Source: Dinochytrium kinnereticum (lineage: Eukaryota > Chytridiomycota > Chytridiomycetes > Chytridiales > Chytridiaceae). Taken from it: DNA of 64,000 nucleotides. Shown here piece by piece: positions 36,317 through 50,057 of the stretch; positions within the stretch are counted from its first letter, which is position 1; each line of letters opens with the position of its first letter. The notes under the pieces are model-generated. The model saw nothing but the letters and a program-made list of their open reading frames with translations, had not been told where the DNA came from and searched no databases. A program made the position numbers and the translations under genes. The stretch covers positions 46,140-110,139 of the forward strand of contig JADGJT010000025.1 in NCBI GenBank assembly GCA_027604005.1, given 5' to 3'.

Positions 36317-39300
36317 TCATCCCCAAAACAGACCTCTCCTCCACACCCCCCCCGCCCACCCACGCACACGCCCCGCCCCCCCCGGCAGGCCACAACGTGC
36401 CCGCCCCAGCACCCCGCCACCATCACCCTCACACTCCCCACCCCCCAAAGCAGGCACAAACGTCCCAACAACAGCAACAGGCAACCCCTTAAAATCCCTC
36501 CGAACAACATACGAAAGAGCGCATCTCATCGCCCCATTCCTCGCAACAACCGCCCCCTCCGGCCCACTCTTCACACAGAACGCCGCCGCACCACCACCAA
36601 GCGGATCCACCTCCCCCCCACCAGGATACGCAAGCTCATCCGGCCCACCAAAAGCACACGAGATCCCAATCCGAGGATCCCTCAAATCACACTGACGCAG
36701 CACACCCCCACCCCCCTCAACAGCAACATCCGCAAACCCCTCATAAAGCGCCACAGCAGAATCCTCCGTGAGCACCTCATGAATCCCAATCCCAACCCCA
36801 TCAGGGTCTCCCCTCCCACACGCAGTGTCAGGCCCACACCCAGCCCCAAACACAAGCCGTCCAGCCTCAAGTCCAAGCAGATCAGAGAACCCCTCACTGA
36901 CAGCAACAACCTCCCCCGTTCGTCTCCACACAACAACCGCAGGCCCGCTCATCGTCCCAAACGGTCGTGGAGCAACTCGCCGTCTCAGCGCATCCAGGGC
37001 CGCGTCCCCCCCATGGTCACCGTGGTCAACCACAGGTGGCGGGTTCAGAATCGATGCGCCGTGCTCACCAATTTGGGCGAGATGCTCGGCGATGACCGTG
37101 CGGAGGGCCAGCTCCGACGCAAAATCATCTGAGGGGTTGCGGAATCGAGTGGTGGAGAGGTGGTGGAAAGCCGGTTGGAGGCGGGAGAAGGCGGCGAGGA
37201 CGCGGGTCCGCCCAGCCGCAGACATGTGGGTGTTGAGGAACCGGTCTAAACGGCGGTACCCCTAAACAACGATAAAAATAAAAAATAAAATAAAAAGCGT
37301 TAGCATCAAACGGTTTCCCTCCCCCACAATTGAAGTCCACCCTCGGACACACCGGGAAACAAGTAACCGCCTCACCTTTGCATAATCATACGACTGGATA
37401 TCGCCAATCGGGTTCTTGAACCTCACACTCGCCGGCTGAGCCATCGCAGGAACAGGCGCAGGTGGGGGCACCGGCTGTTGCGGTTGCGGCTGCTGCAAAT
37501 GCTGCAACCCCATCGCCTCCAACTCCACCCCCCCGCCGCCTCCCTGGACCGGCGTAGGCTCCCTCATAAACATAAACGCATCCCCCACACCCCCCCCATC
37601 CTGCTGTTGCTGCTGATGTTGCTGCTGCGGCATCTCAAACCCCATTAAAGCAGTCATGGGCATATGCGATGGCGGCTGATGATGATGAAACATCATCTGC
37701 GGGTCAAACGGCGCCGGAATCTGCGACATCGACGGTGCAAGCTGAGGAGGAGGAGGAGGAGGAGGCTGCATGAACCCTCCACGATGAAAAGGCACCTCCT
37801 GCTCAACCTCAAACGCAATCTCTCGATGCGGAATGGCCCTCCGATGTCGAACCGACGCCAGGGATCCATCCCCGCAGAAAGCAAGTGGGGAGGAAGACGA
37901 CATGAGGGTGGGGTCATCACGACGAATGGGAGGGCCACGTTCAACAGAGGCGGTGACGGTGACGGTTGGCTTGGAGGCCGCGGCATCTTTCTTGATCTTG
38001 CCGACGGGACAATCGGTGCACTGTGGTCCGCCCGCTCCATCGCATTCCTTGAGCGTGGAAGCCCAAGCCTCGGCCAAGGATTCCAAATCAACGACATTTT
38101 CGGTGGGCATGCAGGGAGGGATGAGGGTTGAAACGTCAGTGTCCAGATTGCAGCTCATGAAAAGATCATTGAACGTCGCGTCCATCGGCCCCAGAATGGA
38201 CTGAATGTCAGAGAGAAGCAGACCGCAGGGAAACGGCGCGCCACCACCGGAAGACTGATTCAACGTCCCCCCATTCAAAGCAGACACCTTATCAAAAGGA
38301 GTCCCCGAATTCTCCTTCCCCTCTCCACCACCTCCAGCCGTCAATCCAAACATGTGCTGATGACCCTCAAACATGCTCTCAAATGTGACCGAGGTATCAG
38401 ACTGCCCAGACATGAAAGCTGAGGACGAAACCGAGGACGTCACAGACGAAACACCGTTGTCCACGCTCCTCATGTGATTCTGATGAACAATCGGTGACGA
38501 TGCCGACGACGATGACGATACAGCTGGAGAAGGTGACCCCACGAACCCGCCCCTAAACATCATCGAAGCCGACGTCAACGCGCCCGCAGCAACAGCAGGG
38601 GATGGCGAAACCGACATGGACGAAGAATCACCACGTTGCGGCTCTTGCTGCTGCTGGCTATGACTCTTCACCGCCGACGGCAATTTCTGCTGCCCACTCT
38701 TCATCCCTGCCTGCTGCTTCTTAAGCTCCTGACAAGGCAACAAAGGCGGTGGTGCAGCCTTCACATCTCCTCCTGGTCCGGGCATAGGTAGCAAAGGCCT
38801 CCTGGCGATAGGACAAGCGGCGCAATCATCGACACCTGAGGCAGCAGCGGCGGCCTTGGCAGCGGCCACCAACACGGCCTTCCTCGGAGCGTCCGTGCAA
38901 AGATGAGCTTCTCCACGTCGAATGCATCTCTGGCAAGGCCTCTTCTCTTCACAAGACACATGGGCCTTCTGACACGTCACGCATGCTGTGCTGACTTTCC
39001 GGCGTTTGGTCTTCTCCACCACCGCGGTTGTTGTTGGTGTTGTTGTTGTTGGTGTTGGTTGGTCGATTGCGGGGCGGGGGACGGGTTGACTTGAAATGGA
39101 TGACGGGTTGGCTGACTCACTCACATTGGGTGTGAGGAACCCACGTAAAGGAGAGTTGGTGGTGCTGCTGGAATGCGACGATGCTGAGCTGACGTTGGGC
39201 TCAACCTTGACAGTGTCCAACATTCCAAAATCCAAGGTTTCTGCGGTGGGTCCACCAAGCGCTTGAGGTGGGTTGCCAGAAGCAAGCACCTGCTGGCCAG

Positions 39301-39526
39301 CGGAGGATGAATCGACAACCGGCATGTGTTGCTGCTGACGCTGACTGCCCTCATGTTGATGGCGCTTCCTCTTTCCAGTGGGATGAGGTATGGGACGATG
39401 GGTCAAGACTTGCCCTAGATCCTCGATGGCGGCCAGATTCGACCCATTGCCCTTCCTCCCTGAGGGGCAGTTGATTCCACCCACTGCGGGTCGAGCAGGG
39501 TGCGCATGCAGTCGCTCCGAGTTCAT
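36317..39526 (-). CDS. Zn2Cys6 transcription factor with PAS domain, ERT1/AcuK-like
   Basis: After a polar N-terminus, residues 182-210 form a fungal Zn2Cys6 cluster, CVTCQKAHVSC followed by CQRCIRRGEAHLC (38897-38983). A basic EKTKRRK stretch lies just before it and serves as a likely nuclear signal. The middle is long, Ser/Pro/Gln-rich disordered sequence with two CxxCP motifs. One intron (about 37374-37263) joins KNPIGDIQSYDYAK to GYRRLDRFLNTH. A PAS-like domain follows with VWRRTGEVVAVSEGFSDLLG and EDSAVALYEGFADV. This order, together with KAHVSC and RPCQRC, matches the ERT1/AcuK/AcuM group that controls gluconeogenesis and carbon-source switching. The C-terminus is Gly-rich and ends at the TGA at 36319-36317. 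It lies between the epimerase and the deacetylase, so it may regulate them; this is inference from position. Confidence 0.82.
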
Positions 39527-42480
39527 CTGCTCCTCTGATGAAAACCGAAGCAGATGTGTGCGGTGGTGGTTGGTGTGAGGGTTTGCTTGAGATTTTGATC
39601 TAATCTACCCAAGTCTATTACTGATGTGCGGATTGATTGGGGGGGTGGATTGAGCGGGAGGATTGGCAGAAGAAGAGAGCTCCCAGCTGCGTGCAGACTC
39701 GCAGGGGGGGTGAGGTTCGCGTAGGGGGTTGAGGCGTCAAGGGTGTGCGTTCGTCCTTTGAAGTCGCCGTCCGTCAGTCAGTCCAAAGCAACTGGTCGTT
39801 GAGGGGGGAATGAGTCAGAAGTTGGAGCACGAATAAACCCAAGTCGCAATTTTTTTTCTTTTTTTCTGATTCCTTGGTAAAGTCACACCGCGTACCACGC
39901 ACAATGTCTGCGGGAACATCTGGAAACCACCCTCGCATATGCCACATTCCTTGCATGTGATTGGACAGCCGCCGTGAACTTCCTGGCAAGATGCATGCGC
40001 TGGGATCACTACACCTGAGCTGGGATTTCTGGGATTTCTGGGATGTCTCAAACTCCAACCCAAAAGCACATGGGCCTTCATCGCTGAGAGTTTGTGGTGG
40101 GGACGGACACGGACTTGCTTTGCCAACGCAGACGCTTTACTCCCTCACCACCGCCCAGCATGCATGCGACCGTGCTTTGTCTGGGGATGGGATGGATGCA
40201 ATCGATTTGGTAGTTCATGGAGTAACAGCCAAACCTCTTCTCACAGGTGGTCTATGCAATCAAGAGGCTTCAGGGCCGTCATCGCATCTTGTCTCCCAGG
40301 CTCTAGTCTTCTGGTGCGATGCCAGGGCACTTCATATTCCAAATCTGCCGATCAGCAGGATGCATTCTTACGAATCTCTAACGATCAACCCACTTGGACT
40401 GCAGCTACGTACAATATGTTTCTGTGCATTCCATGAGCACATCCATCCATATGCCCGTCTTTTTTTCGGTTTGCGAGCTTATTTTGATACGTCTGCGACG
40501 ACCTTTCCCTTAGAGTCATGCCAATAGATCATAACCTAGGTTAGGTATAGAAACTGTAAACTGATGAGCTTGATGACAACTCGTCTTGTGGCAAACATAC
40601 CCTTTTACATCAGAAGTTATTAAATGGGGGTCCTAATAAGGTTAGATCTGCTTTTGGCTCACAAACTCGTCCTTCCACTGAGCGTGCTGTCAAGCAAAAC
40701 CCTGTGATGATGATTGATTTCTGCAAACCCTCACTTCCCCGCGATAAGAATGCATTCCGATGACTTTCCACCTCGCATTCTTCTTTATGTAAATATATAA
40801 AAATCATAGCTAGATCAAGATGCTTCTAAGTTGTCTTCCTAGGTTCAATATCTCCTGAGGACCATTCTGGATAGCATAAACGATTACTATTTACTCAACC
40901 TCTTCAGTGTTTGAGACCCCATCTTTTAACCATCCCCCCTGCCCTGTTTTAAGCATACTTATGATCATTTGCAATTAAGTATCTTTTTATTCTTTCTCTT
41001 TATATAATTATCCGATAAAAGTCCATATAAGAAAACAGCTCTTCGCGGCCTCCATCTATCATCCTTTTTATCTGAGTAGTTTTTTCGAAGCATCCCTCTC
41101 TGCCCAGTTACCTAGTTGGTTTCTTCGTGTCAAAGCAGGTTATCTTCATCACCCCCATAATACTTATTTCAAGACATCGCTCATTCGTCTCTCCACGCTT
41201 CCAACAATCTCTCAAACGAACCCGCAACCCCTCAAACATTGACGTGTTCTATTCAATTCTTTTTTTTTTCACAAGCCATCTGACGAACACAGTTCTTATT
41301 GTTCCAAAATCACGTCTGCAAGTCTACAAATAAAAAGTAAGGTGTCTAACATCGGGATTCACAAATCATATCACGTTCATTGAAACTACAAATTCATGAT
41401 CGGGATGCTACGTCCAATGATTTCTAACCTATCACTGAGGCTAGCTCAGGAACCTAACTCCTGCGGATTTACATTTACAATCAGCGCTCGCCGTGAAGAA
41501 TGAGCGTGGTGGGGTATGGGAAAAGTAAATAATAATTGAATACGTATTACTGATGAGATGGTGGCAATGGGATTGAGGTCAAAGGCGTCCAAGATGACTT
41601 CAACAGTGTCGCTCTATCAAGAGCTGCCGATAGAATATCTCAACTCAACAAACAAGCGAGGATCCAAGCACCTCCCTCCATGGATTTTCTGAACACAAAA
41701 TCAAAAGCAAGCCAAAGATGATTGATTGGACAGTGAAATGAAGTGGTTTCTGCACGACAGTCGGACGGTGCAGGGTTACCTTCTGTTGGTGCCATCAGAG
41801 GCGCTCTTTGGCGGCGTTCTCGTCTGTGCAGGAATGATTCATGTTCCAGTTGGGGTTATTTATTTATTCATTGGATCTGGACGAAACACCGAATTGTGTC
41901 TTGTTATTGGTGGCGATTGATAAATGAGAAGGGATGGGAGGGCTGGAAACGTGTTTCCATTAAATTCCTCTTGTCCCAAAAATGTAAGCGCGTATTACGG
42001 ATTTAACGACTTGTTCTTGATGGGCGGGGGGGATTGGAGGTGGGGAACTCGAAGTGTTGCTCGTAGAGACTGCCTACGGAGAAAGAAGAGATGCGCTGAT
42101 TGACGGAATATATTTGGCAGAGGCGTCGATGCTCTCCATGTTCTTTTTTTGAGTCAAAAATGGAAAACAGACGCAGAGAAAGAAAGAACCAAAGGGTTTG
42201 CTGGCCCAAGAATAGAAACACAGCGGGAGAGGCTGAATTTCAGCAGCAATTAATGTGCTGTTGATTCATTCGTTCGAAAAGAAGGCGGGGTCACACAACA
42301 TGCATCCAATGAAAAGCGAGGTGCCAATGAATCAATAAAAGCAAACAAGCATGCCGCCGTTAACTTCTCACTTCTCTTCCCTGCTTGCTCATCATCCCCA
42401 TCAAGACCTCACCACCTCCTCACCCCGTCACCCCCCCTCCCCCCACATCGACCACGATCAACCCCTTCCACTCGCAAGGG
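39527..42480. other. intergenic region, no gene seen
   Basis: Nearly 3 kb without a convincing coding or RNA gene. The longest open frame, 39961-40527, lacks any recognisable motif. It contains the promoters of the divergent regulator (left) and deacetylase (right). I saw no tRNA-like B-box. Confidence 0.5.
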
Positions 42481-45305
42481 ATGCTGAGAAGAACGCTGCT
42501 GGCTGTGGCCATCTCGGCTTTGTGGAGCTGTGTGTCCGTGTTTGGTCAGGCCTCCTCCAACCTGACCCCCATCACCATTGAGCAGAGGGTGCTCATTCTC
42601 ACGACCGGTAAGCTGATGATGATCTCCACAAGATTTCTTTACATTAGAGACGAATGCTAATCTGTCGATGTAGGTGATGGACTGGAAGAATCTCCCATCT
42701 ACAGCTTGAGGGGTTACAGTATCCCATACACGGTGCTGACGGTCACTGCTGCCGGGTTCAATGGCCCGCTACCCCTTGAGGCAGTCACTGGCAATGGTGC
42801 GCTGTACAGCATGATAGTTCTGTCGAACGGAGGAATGGCTGGTGAGTCCCCGCTTCATCCCCATCTGTTGGTGCGGTGCTGTTTCTACACGTCACCCAAC
42901 TGTTGTCTGCCTCTTCTCCTCTCCTCGTCTCCTCTCCTCTCCTCTCCTCCTCCTAGCCTGTTGGCTGTTCTCCTCTCTCCTCCCATGTAGACGCTGTACC
43001 ACAGTCACACACAATCCCCTCTTTTCATTTCAATCAAATCAATCTGCAACCAATGAGAGCGATCCAGTCTCACCTTTCCCACACTCCACAACACCTCGCA
43101 TTCCCACGCTCCCATCCATTCTAACCAATTAAACAAAACAAATTCAACCCCTGACAAACAGCCGACTTTGGCGGTGGCGTGTTTAGGTCGGTGCTCACCA
43201 CCGAGCAGTGGACGCAGATCTACGCCTACCAGTCAAAGTACAATGTCAGGCTCATTGCCCTCAACGACATCCCTGGAAATGCTGGTTCAAACGGCGTCAC
43301 TGCGCGCGCGCTCGACACCTGGGGGACCAACGACCCCAATGTCATTTCAATCACTTCCACCGAGTTGGCGGCAAGAGCTGGTCTGAAGACAGGGTTCACC
43401 CTTTCCACTGTTGGGTGAGTGCTCTCTGTTTCTTGTGATGCTCATACCGCGTTCAACATCTAACGCATTTATTCTCATTGACGTGTTGCAGTCTCTTCCA
43501 CATTCCTGGTACCATAGTCAACTCGACTGTCGCGACTCCATTCTTGAGCTTCAGCCCTTCCGCTGGCTTCCCCTCCGAAACGGTCGGTGGTGCCATCTAC
43601 AACTTCACCGACGGTCTCTACCCTCGCGAGCAAATGTCCTTCTTCCTTCCCTTTGGTTCCTGGTCTCCCACCTGCTTGATCCTCAGCCACCTCTGGGTTC
43701 AGTGGGGTACTCGTGGTACTTACAACGGTTTCCGCCGAGTCCTTGCCACGATGACCATCGACGACTTTTTCCTCTTCACCGCGTCGAACGATGAGAATGG
43801 AAAGGCTGTCAGGTTCCGAACCTCTATCCCTGACATGGAGCAGACGATCAACTGGCAGAACGACCTTAACCGTCGTCTTCCCGCTGGGTCAATCATGAAG
43901 CTGGAACTTGCGTTCAACGGCAATGGTATCCTATCGGTCGTTGACTCTATCAAGAAGACTTCTTACGCTCTCCCGTTTGACCCTGATCTGACTGACGCTC
44001 CTCTTGACTGGAAGAAGCCTCTTGGAACCGGAATGTCGTTGTGGCCCAACCCCCCCCCACCTAAGAACTACGTTAACGACTTAGTTGCCGACACTCTCTT
44101 TGCTTACTTTAAGAACAATGCCACTGCTAGGAACTCTTTCTTCTGGAACTCCCACACCTTCACCCATGGTGAGATTGCTCTCTAGCGTTCAACGCTTTCA
44201 ATATGTTTAACCTATTTTATATTTTAGAAATTTTGAACAACAACTCCTATAGCGACACTTTTAACGAGGTATCCTTCAACTACCACATGGCTCAGCAGCT
44301 GGGTCTTCCTGGAACCCCGGTTTGGTCTAACTTCTCCATGGTTACCACTGGTATCTCTGGTCTCTTCAACGGTGATGCCCTCCAAGCTTTGATGGAATTT
44401 GGAATCACCGCCGCTGTGGGTGACTCCTCCCGTCCCAAGACGCTTAACTCCAGCAATCCCGATTTCTGGCCCATGATCACTACTACCGAGACTAACGGGT
44501 ACCCCGGCTTCACTGTCGTTCCTAGGTCCGCCACAAATATCTACTTCAGTAAGGATTAGTGTTTGACTGTTTAGTGTGTACTTTTACTCACACTTCACTT
44601 CCGCTACCTTTTCATTAGACACCACCAATCCCGTGATCAACGCCTTGATCTACAATGAGATCTACAGCCCTGGAAACCCTGGACAGTTTTCTTTTGACTT
44701 TTTGATGCAGTCAGATGTTGACCGTGTCACCCGTATGCTTGTCGGTCTCTCCTGGGTCCCCTACATGTTCCACCAGGCCAACCTTCGCACCGCGGATGCA
44801 GTTGAGATGGTCAACCCTGGTACAGGGAGGAAGGAGAGGATCTCATTGACGGCTTACTGGGTGGAGGCCGTTCTTGCCTCTTTCTACCGATACACGAACT
44901 GGCCCATCATATCGCTCAAGTCCGATGACTTCACAATCAAGTTTCAGCAGCGTGCGATTTACGAGAATTGTGGGGTGAAGACGTTCTTTAGTGGGTTCAG
45001 GGATTCGGTGACTGGACAGGTGTATGTGACGAGCTTGAACGCTATTTCGACTTCGACTTGCACTGCGCCGTTTACCGTTCCTGCAAAGTTGGAGAATGTT
45101 GCCGTTACGTGAGTAGAGAGGCCTTTTCTTTTTCTTTTCCATTGGCGGTTGTTTACAAGATGGTTTCTTACTTTTCCTTGATCATTTTAGTGGATCTACC
45201 TACTCGTTTGAGCAAATTGGTCAAGACCCCTTGACGGTCTGGGTTGACATGAAGCCTGGAGTCAACATTGTTATTCAGATCAAGGACTCTGTTAACCTCA
45301 GTTAA
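42481..45305 (+). CDS. secreted Agd3-like polysaccharide deacetylase (CE18)
   Basis: Agd3 in Aspergillus partially deacetylates galactosaminogalactan outside the cell, making it cationic and adhesive. The product begins with a signal peptide (MLRRTLLAVAISALW..., cleavage near FGQA). The N-terminal region has VLILTTGDG, YSIPYTVLTV and LTTEQWTQIYAYQSKYNVRL, as in the Agd3 N-terminal part. The deacetylase core follows, with MTIDDFFLF, DLNRRLPAGSIMKLELAFNG, a metal/catalytic-type SHTFTHEILNNN and SFNYHMAQQLGLPG. Six or so introns of 50-300 bases must be removed: between ILTTG and DGLEE, before ADFGGG, before LFHIPG, before EILNNN, before the TTNPVINALIY segment, and before SGSTYSFEQ. Ends at TAA 45303-45305. 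I recognise the family from motif order; substrate is inferred from homology and from the neighbouring epimerase and PelF-like genes. Confidence 0.82.
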
Positions 45306-48300
45306 AAACTTTTCTCAATTCCGTCTTTCACCATCACCTGTTCTTTACTTATCCTGTATCTGTTACTTTTTGTTTCTTTTCCCTGTTCATTACCTTAACT
45401 CGTTCCAGTTTTTTTCTGTCGCATTTTTTTCGGGTTTCTTTTTTTTCCACTTGTATCCTGCACCCATTTATTCATTTATTCATTCACGCTCACACATCAT
45501 TTTTTCTTCGTCACTTATCCCCCTTATGGGGTGGTCTTCTTTCATTCAATAACGCTACTCGTCTCCCTGCCATTATACATTTCTGTTTGAGTTTGATGAT
45601 GTTTTCCTTTCCTGTTCATAAAAGCCAGTGTTTTGATTTCTGTTATCTTTCTTGGATGATGATTGGTTGTCTTTGCTGTTTCCTCTTTCTTTTCTTGTTG
45701 TGTTTGGTTCTTTTGGATTGAGCGAGTTTTGCCATTTGATGCTTGGAATGGTATTGGCTGTCTGATTGATTGGTTGATGAAACGGATTAACAAGAATGAA
45801 AAGCAATTGAGCTGACAAAGATAAATCAATAGCCATGACCCACTGGTGCTCATCTGTGCGACCGAGCTTGCGTAACTCTCATAAGCCTTGTAACACCTAC
45901 CCTTTGCAAGGTGCAACAGCTGTACGACAATACCAGTGTCACGCAATGTCCCTGTCCCTTCACTCTGTCACTCTGGCTGGATTTTTGGCTGCTGAAGAAC
46001 TCCGTCGCTCACGCACTATGGATTTAAAAGAACTCCTTAACTCACTCACTCTGGCTTTTTAGCTGCTGAAGAAAAAAAAAGTCCATTGCTATTAATGGCC
46101 ATCTTCCCCCCTGAACTGCCTTGTCTCTTCTTGTTCCTTCTTTTTTTTTCTTTTTCCTTTGTCTCGACCACACAGCAAGAACTGGGCTCCTTTCTGTAAA
46201 CGACTGTTCCTTTGTTTTTTACCCTTCCTGCTTCTCCTTGGCTGCACAGATTCCCTTTTAAGTGTTGTTTCTGCAACTCACCTTTTATCTTCACCAGGCG
46301 TAACCGTGCCCATCTTGATAGGACACGGCTGGTTTGTCTTTATGCGTTGAGTGCTTTTCTTTGCTGGCAGTGAAGAGAATGGTCGCTGGGTCGCTGGGTT
46401 TTGTCAGTGATCGGTCTTGGCGATCGCAGTGGTGATGCTCACGGCACATCGTGATGTCATGCTTGACCAAAGCAGACAGTTGCCTCGGCGGTTTGACTTT
46501 GGGGGTGTGCAGTCAAGAAAAAAAAAAAAAAATTAAACCAAAAACCTTAATCCGTGCAATCCATCTCACCACGAATCGATGGTTGGGGTGGGACTTTAAC
46601 AAGGCGGGGGGGTAGTCGCGGAAGTTGGTGGTCAGTGGCAAGCCTTCATACGATAGTTGTAAACGTTTCTAAGCACCCATTGAGTGCGTGACTGCATGGC
46701 CCAAATAAGTTTAAGGTGGGGTCTGTGAGATCATTCTGAGCTGCACAAAATCCATTTCACGACGCGAGGTAATAAAGAAGCGTGAGAGATGGGTCATGGA
46801 ATGTGACCCGTCCGTTCGCACGCGCAGCGCGTGTTTTCCTATCAATGTATAGTGTAAGCCTTGAAAAATCTTTCTTATAACTGCATGTGTATAGCCAATA
46901 ATACAGAGTGGGATATGAGGTGGGGTCTGTGGGGTTGGATATTCGGCTCCACAAGATCCATCTCACGCCTCCGAAAGGAAAAAAACCGTTCCAAATAGCT
47001 CAACACTGGGTCCCTTTCTCTTTTGGTCGCATGAGCAGAGCCCAGTGTTCAAGTGGGATTCATGAGTGGGTCTCGTCCTGCAAACCTGTACACTGTTTGG
47101 ACCATGTGGTACATTCTTCACAGGAAAAGTGTTTGCGAGTCGATTAGTTTCGTTCTGTGGGATGAGAGCATGTGGCCTTGATGATCTGATGCAACTTCCT
47201 CTGTGTTGTATTTGTTGAACAGTGAATGGGTCTAAGATGGGTTCATGAAAAAGCACCAAAGTAGGTCATGCTTTCTGGATATGACGCGCAAATGAACACG
47301 GAAAAAAAAAAAAACCAGGGTTAACTAAGACGAATTGATAAAGACAATATTCTCGCAATGCTTGAAAGATTAGGCTTTACGAGCTTTGATTCTCGGCTTA
47401 TGATGTGGCATTCTTGTCCAGTGAAAGATCAAAAGGAAAGAAAAGAAAAAAGAAAACAAGGATAAAAAATAACAAAAGGTAAAAGCAAAAGCAAAAAGGC
47501 GAACCCTAGCCATCTTTTTTTCCCTTTCCCCCCCCTCATATCGTTTGTCTTCTTAAAATCGTTTTATTTCTCATTGCTGGCTTGTCTTTTCCCCTTCCTC
47601 TATATTCAATTGTGACCTTCTCCCCAAAATACAAGCATCAACGAAAGGAGCGTCGAACCAACAAAGCAAATGTCCTCAATGCCCACACGCCTTTGCCTTG
47701 CCAACAACACACCATAGCCAAGCCCCTTCGCCACCAGAGAGCATGGCAGGGGAAATGGAAGGCTGGTGGGGGGAAGTTTTGGGTACGGTGGACGACGCCA
47801 TGTCGGTTCGAGGTGGTGGCGTTCATGGTTACAGTCTTGCGTTGCACCATTTTTTCTTTTTCTTTTTTTTTTTCCTTTCAGCTTTTACTTCTTTTGCTCA
47901 GAAAACGATAAATATATAAATGAAGAAATCTTCCTATTCTTTTTCAGAGTAAAAAAATATGTTAACCACTCCTGCTTTCCTTCACTTTTATTTTTTTTGT
48001 GTGTTGGGCTGATGCTACTCACTCAAAATGACGTACAACAATCTGCCATCTCCATTTCGTTGGAAATTCCACAAAGCCAGGACTTATTAAGGTTTATTCC
48101 ACATTCAACAAACACCTTCCAAGATATGCAGCCGGAAAGGCTTGGAAACCCTAAATCTTCACGCCAGCCCCAGCCCAGAATGAATTTTAGATTTGAGGAG
48201 AGGAAGGCTCCTTCCTACGCTGCACCGTAGTAAAGAAGCAAACATGGATTGCACATACGAAGCCCTCCACCTTACTTTCTTTCTCTCTTTGGTTCTTGTG

Positions 48301-50057
48301 AAAAAGCAACAAACGCAGGAATCTTCCACGACACCAAAACCAAAGTGCAGTTTGATCCAAGGCAGTGATGGGCAATAAAATAATGTTGAAGCAAAACCTC
48401 CTTGTGCATGACTGGAGAGCCAAGCCATCATCCCATAGGCTTGCTTTCTATACACTCTTGCAAAATACATTAAGCTGACGAAGAAATCAAACTAATAGGA
48501 TTGTGAGAGAACACAGTCCCAATTATTTCAAAAATATATTCTTACTAGCATCTTCTCAATCTCCAATAAACCCAGCCCAAAAAAACGAAACAAATCATCA
48601 CACAGACAAGAATTTACTGCAGGCTCTGCCGCCAACTCAGTGACTAATTAATTAAGATGCGTTTCAAAGACATTCAAAATAATCAAGCCGCACTGTATCC
48701 AAAATGGATCACTGCCGTCAAGGTCACCAAAACGTCCTTCAATCACATCACACTTTCCACAGCAATCAATCTCCACCGAGCACGCAACAGCCCCCAGAAG
48801 GGGTTCAATCAAAATCAGCTCATCAATTCGCAACTTCTCCGAGCCGATGGGCTATTCAAAAAGCAGTGCAGCAGAAAAGCAAAAAGGTGAAAACGGGAAA
48901 AGACAAAAAAAAGGGGGTTGCGCACTTATTGTATCTGGATGTTATTAGATTTGCAAACTCTTGGTTGGTTGGTTGGTTGGTTGTGGCGGGGGTGCCATCC
49001 AAGGTTTCGGATTCGGACCGGCTGGCGGCATACCAAAGCACAAATGAGACAAATGAAGGGGCAGCGGTGTGGGACAGCCCAGCCGTGGGTGGGACAAGTG
49101 AAATGAAAAACTAAATTGAGAGATTGAATAATGCATGCGAAATGGCCATTGGAGGGTGAAATTGGAGTGAAATCCGCTCTTCTTCCATCCATCCGTCCCT
49201 TGCGTTCTCAGCAGCACGGAGCAAACCAACAACAACAAATGCAATGGCACTGCGCTCATCTTACTTCATCCCACAGATAGAAGCAAGCTTTGTCCTGCCC
49301 AGCAACAATAGTCTGCGAATCACGACACGCACCTCCAATCAATCTCACTGTGATTGTTTCTTGGTTCAATAAAGCAGGGAACATTGATGGGAGGAGATGG
49401 GGAACAATTGCAAAGAACAATACAGGCGGGTGATGAGGTTCCGAGAAAAGGAAAGTGCGTGGTGTTTGCTGATTTATTTGGAAAGGGATCCCAGGATTCA
49501 GACTCCTTTGAAGAGAGAGTCCTAAAAAGGTAAGGTCACAAAGAACTCATAGTCAACCTACACCGAAAATGAAAAAGATATCGGACATGTCATTTCTCTG
49601 TAAAACTGTATTGTGGCCCATAGCCAACATGAGAGGATCAATATAGCTGAAGAACACAGAAGACGAACGAAGCATCCCAGATGCAAATCAACAACAGCGC
49701 AAGCGAAACAAAGATTCATAATAAAGAAAAGAAGGGAATGATAGGAAGAAACGACGTGCTTCAGCAACCAAAGAATAGAAAGCATTGCAAAAACGATAAA
49801 AGTCGAAAAACAAAACGTTGGATTTTATGACAAATAATGAGAAAAGCAAGATCAAAACCGCGATTGAGGATATTGAATGAAACTCTGCCTATGCAACAAA
49901 AAATGTGTGGAATAATAAACAATAAAGCGAAGAGCCAAAAAGTAAAAAGACGCCCTTCTTTAACAAACTAAACGAATGGAAAAGAGGAATAACATTGAAA
50001 AAAAAAACAAAAACGAAGCAAATGGCAAACTGACGCAACCGTGCCAGACAGCAAAAT
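45306..50057. other. 4.75-kb gene-poor spacer with short repeats
   Basis: No convincing gene found on either strand. Contents include two direct repeats with GGCTGCTGAAGAA-like ends (about 45967-46000 and 46043-46075). A diverged pair sharing AGGTGGGGTCTGTG and a CACAA-ATCCAT-TCACG end occurs at 46714-46763 and 46918-46967. A (TTGG)n run lies at 48961-48984. The stretch separates the stop codons of the convergent deacetylase and GT4 genes, so part should be 3' untranslated sequence. Confidence 0.55.
46714..46967. repeat. diverged direct repeat pair
   Basis: Two segments of about 50 bases, 204 bases apart, both start AGGTGGGGTCTGTG. They end with closely matching CACAAAATCCATTTCACG and CACAAGATCCATCTCACG, while their centres differ. 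They could be relics of a mobile element or a local duplication. Pattern is seen; origin unknown. Confidence 0.55.

Noticed and set aside
39961..40527. 188-codon plus-strand open frame in the spacer before the deacetylase gene
   Set aside because: No recognisable motif, opens with a duplicated WDFWDFWD-type repeat, and a long minus-strand frame overlaps it; most likely chance.
45306..50057. tRNA or small RNA genes in the large spacer
   Set aside because: I scanned by eye for B-box-like words and cloverleaf stems and found none that held together; a covariance-model scan would be needed to be certain.
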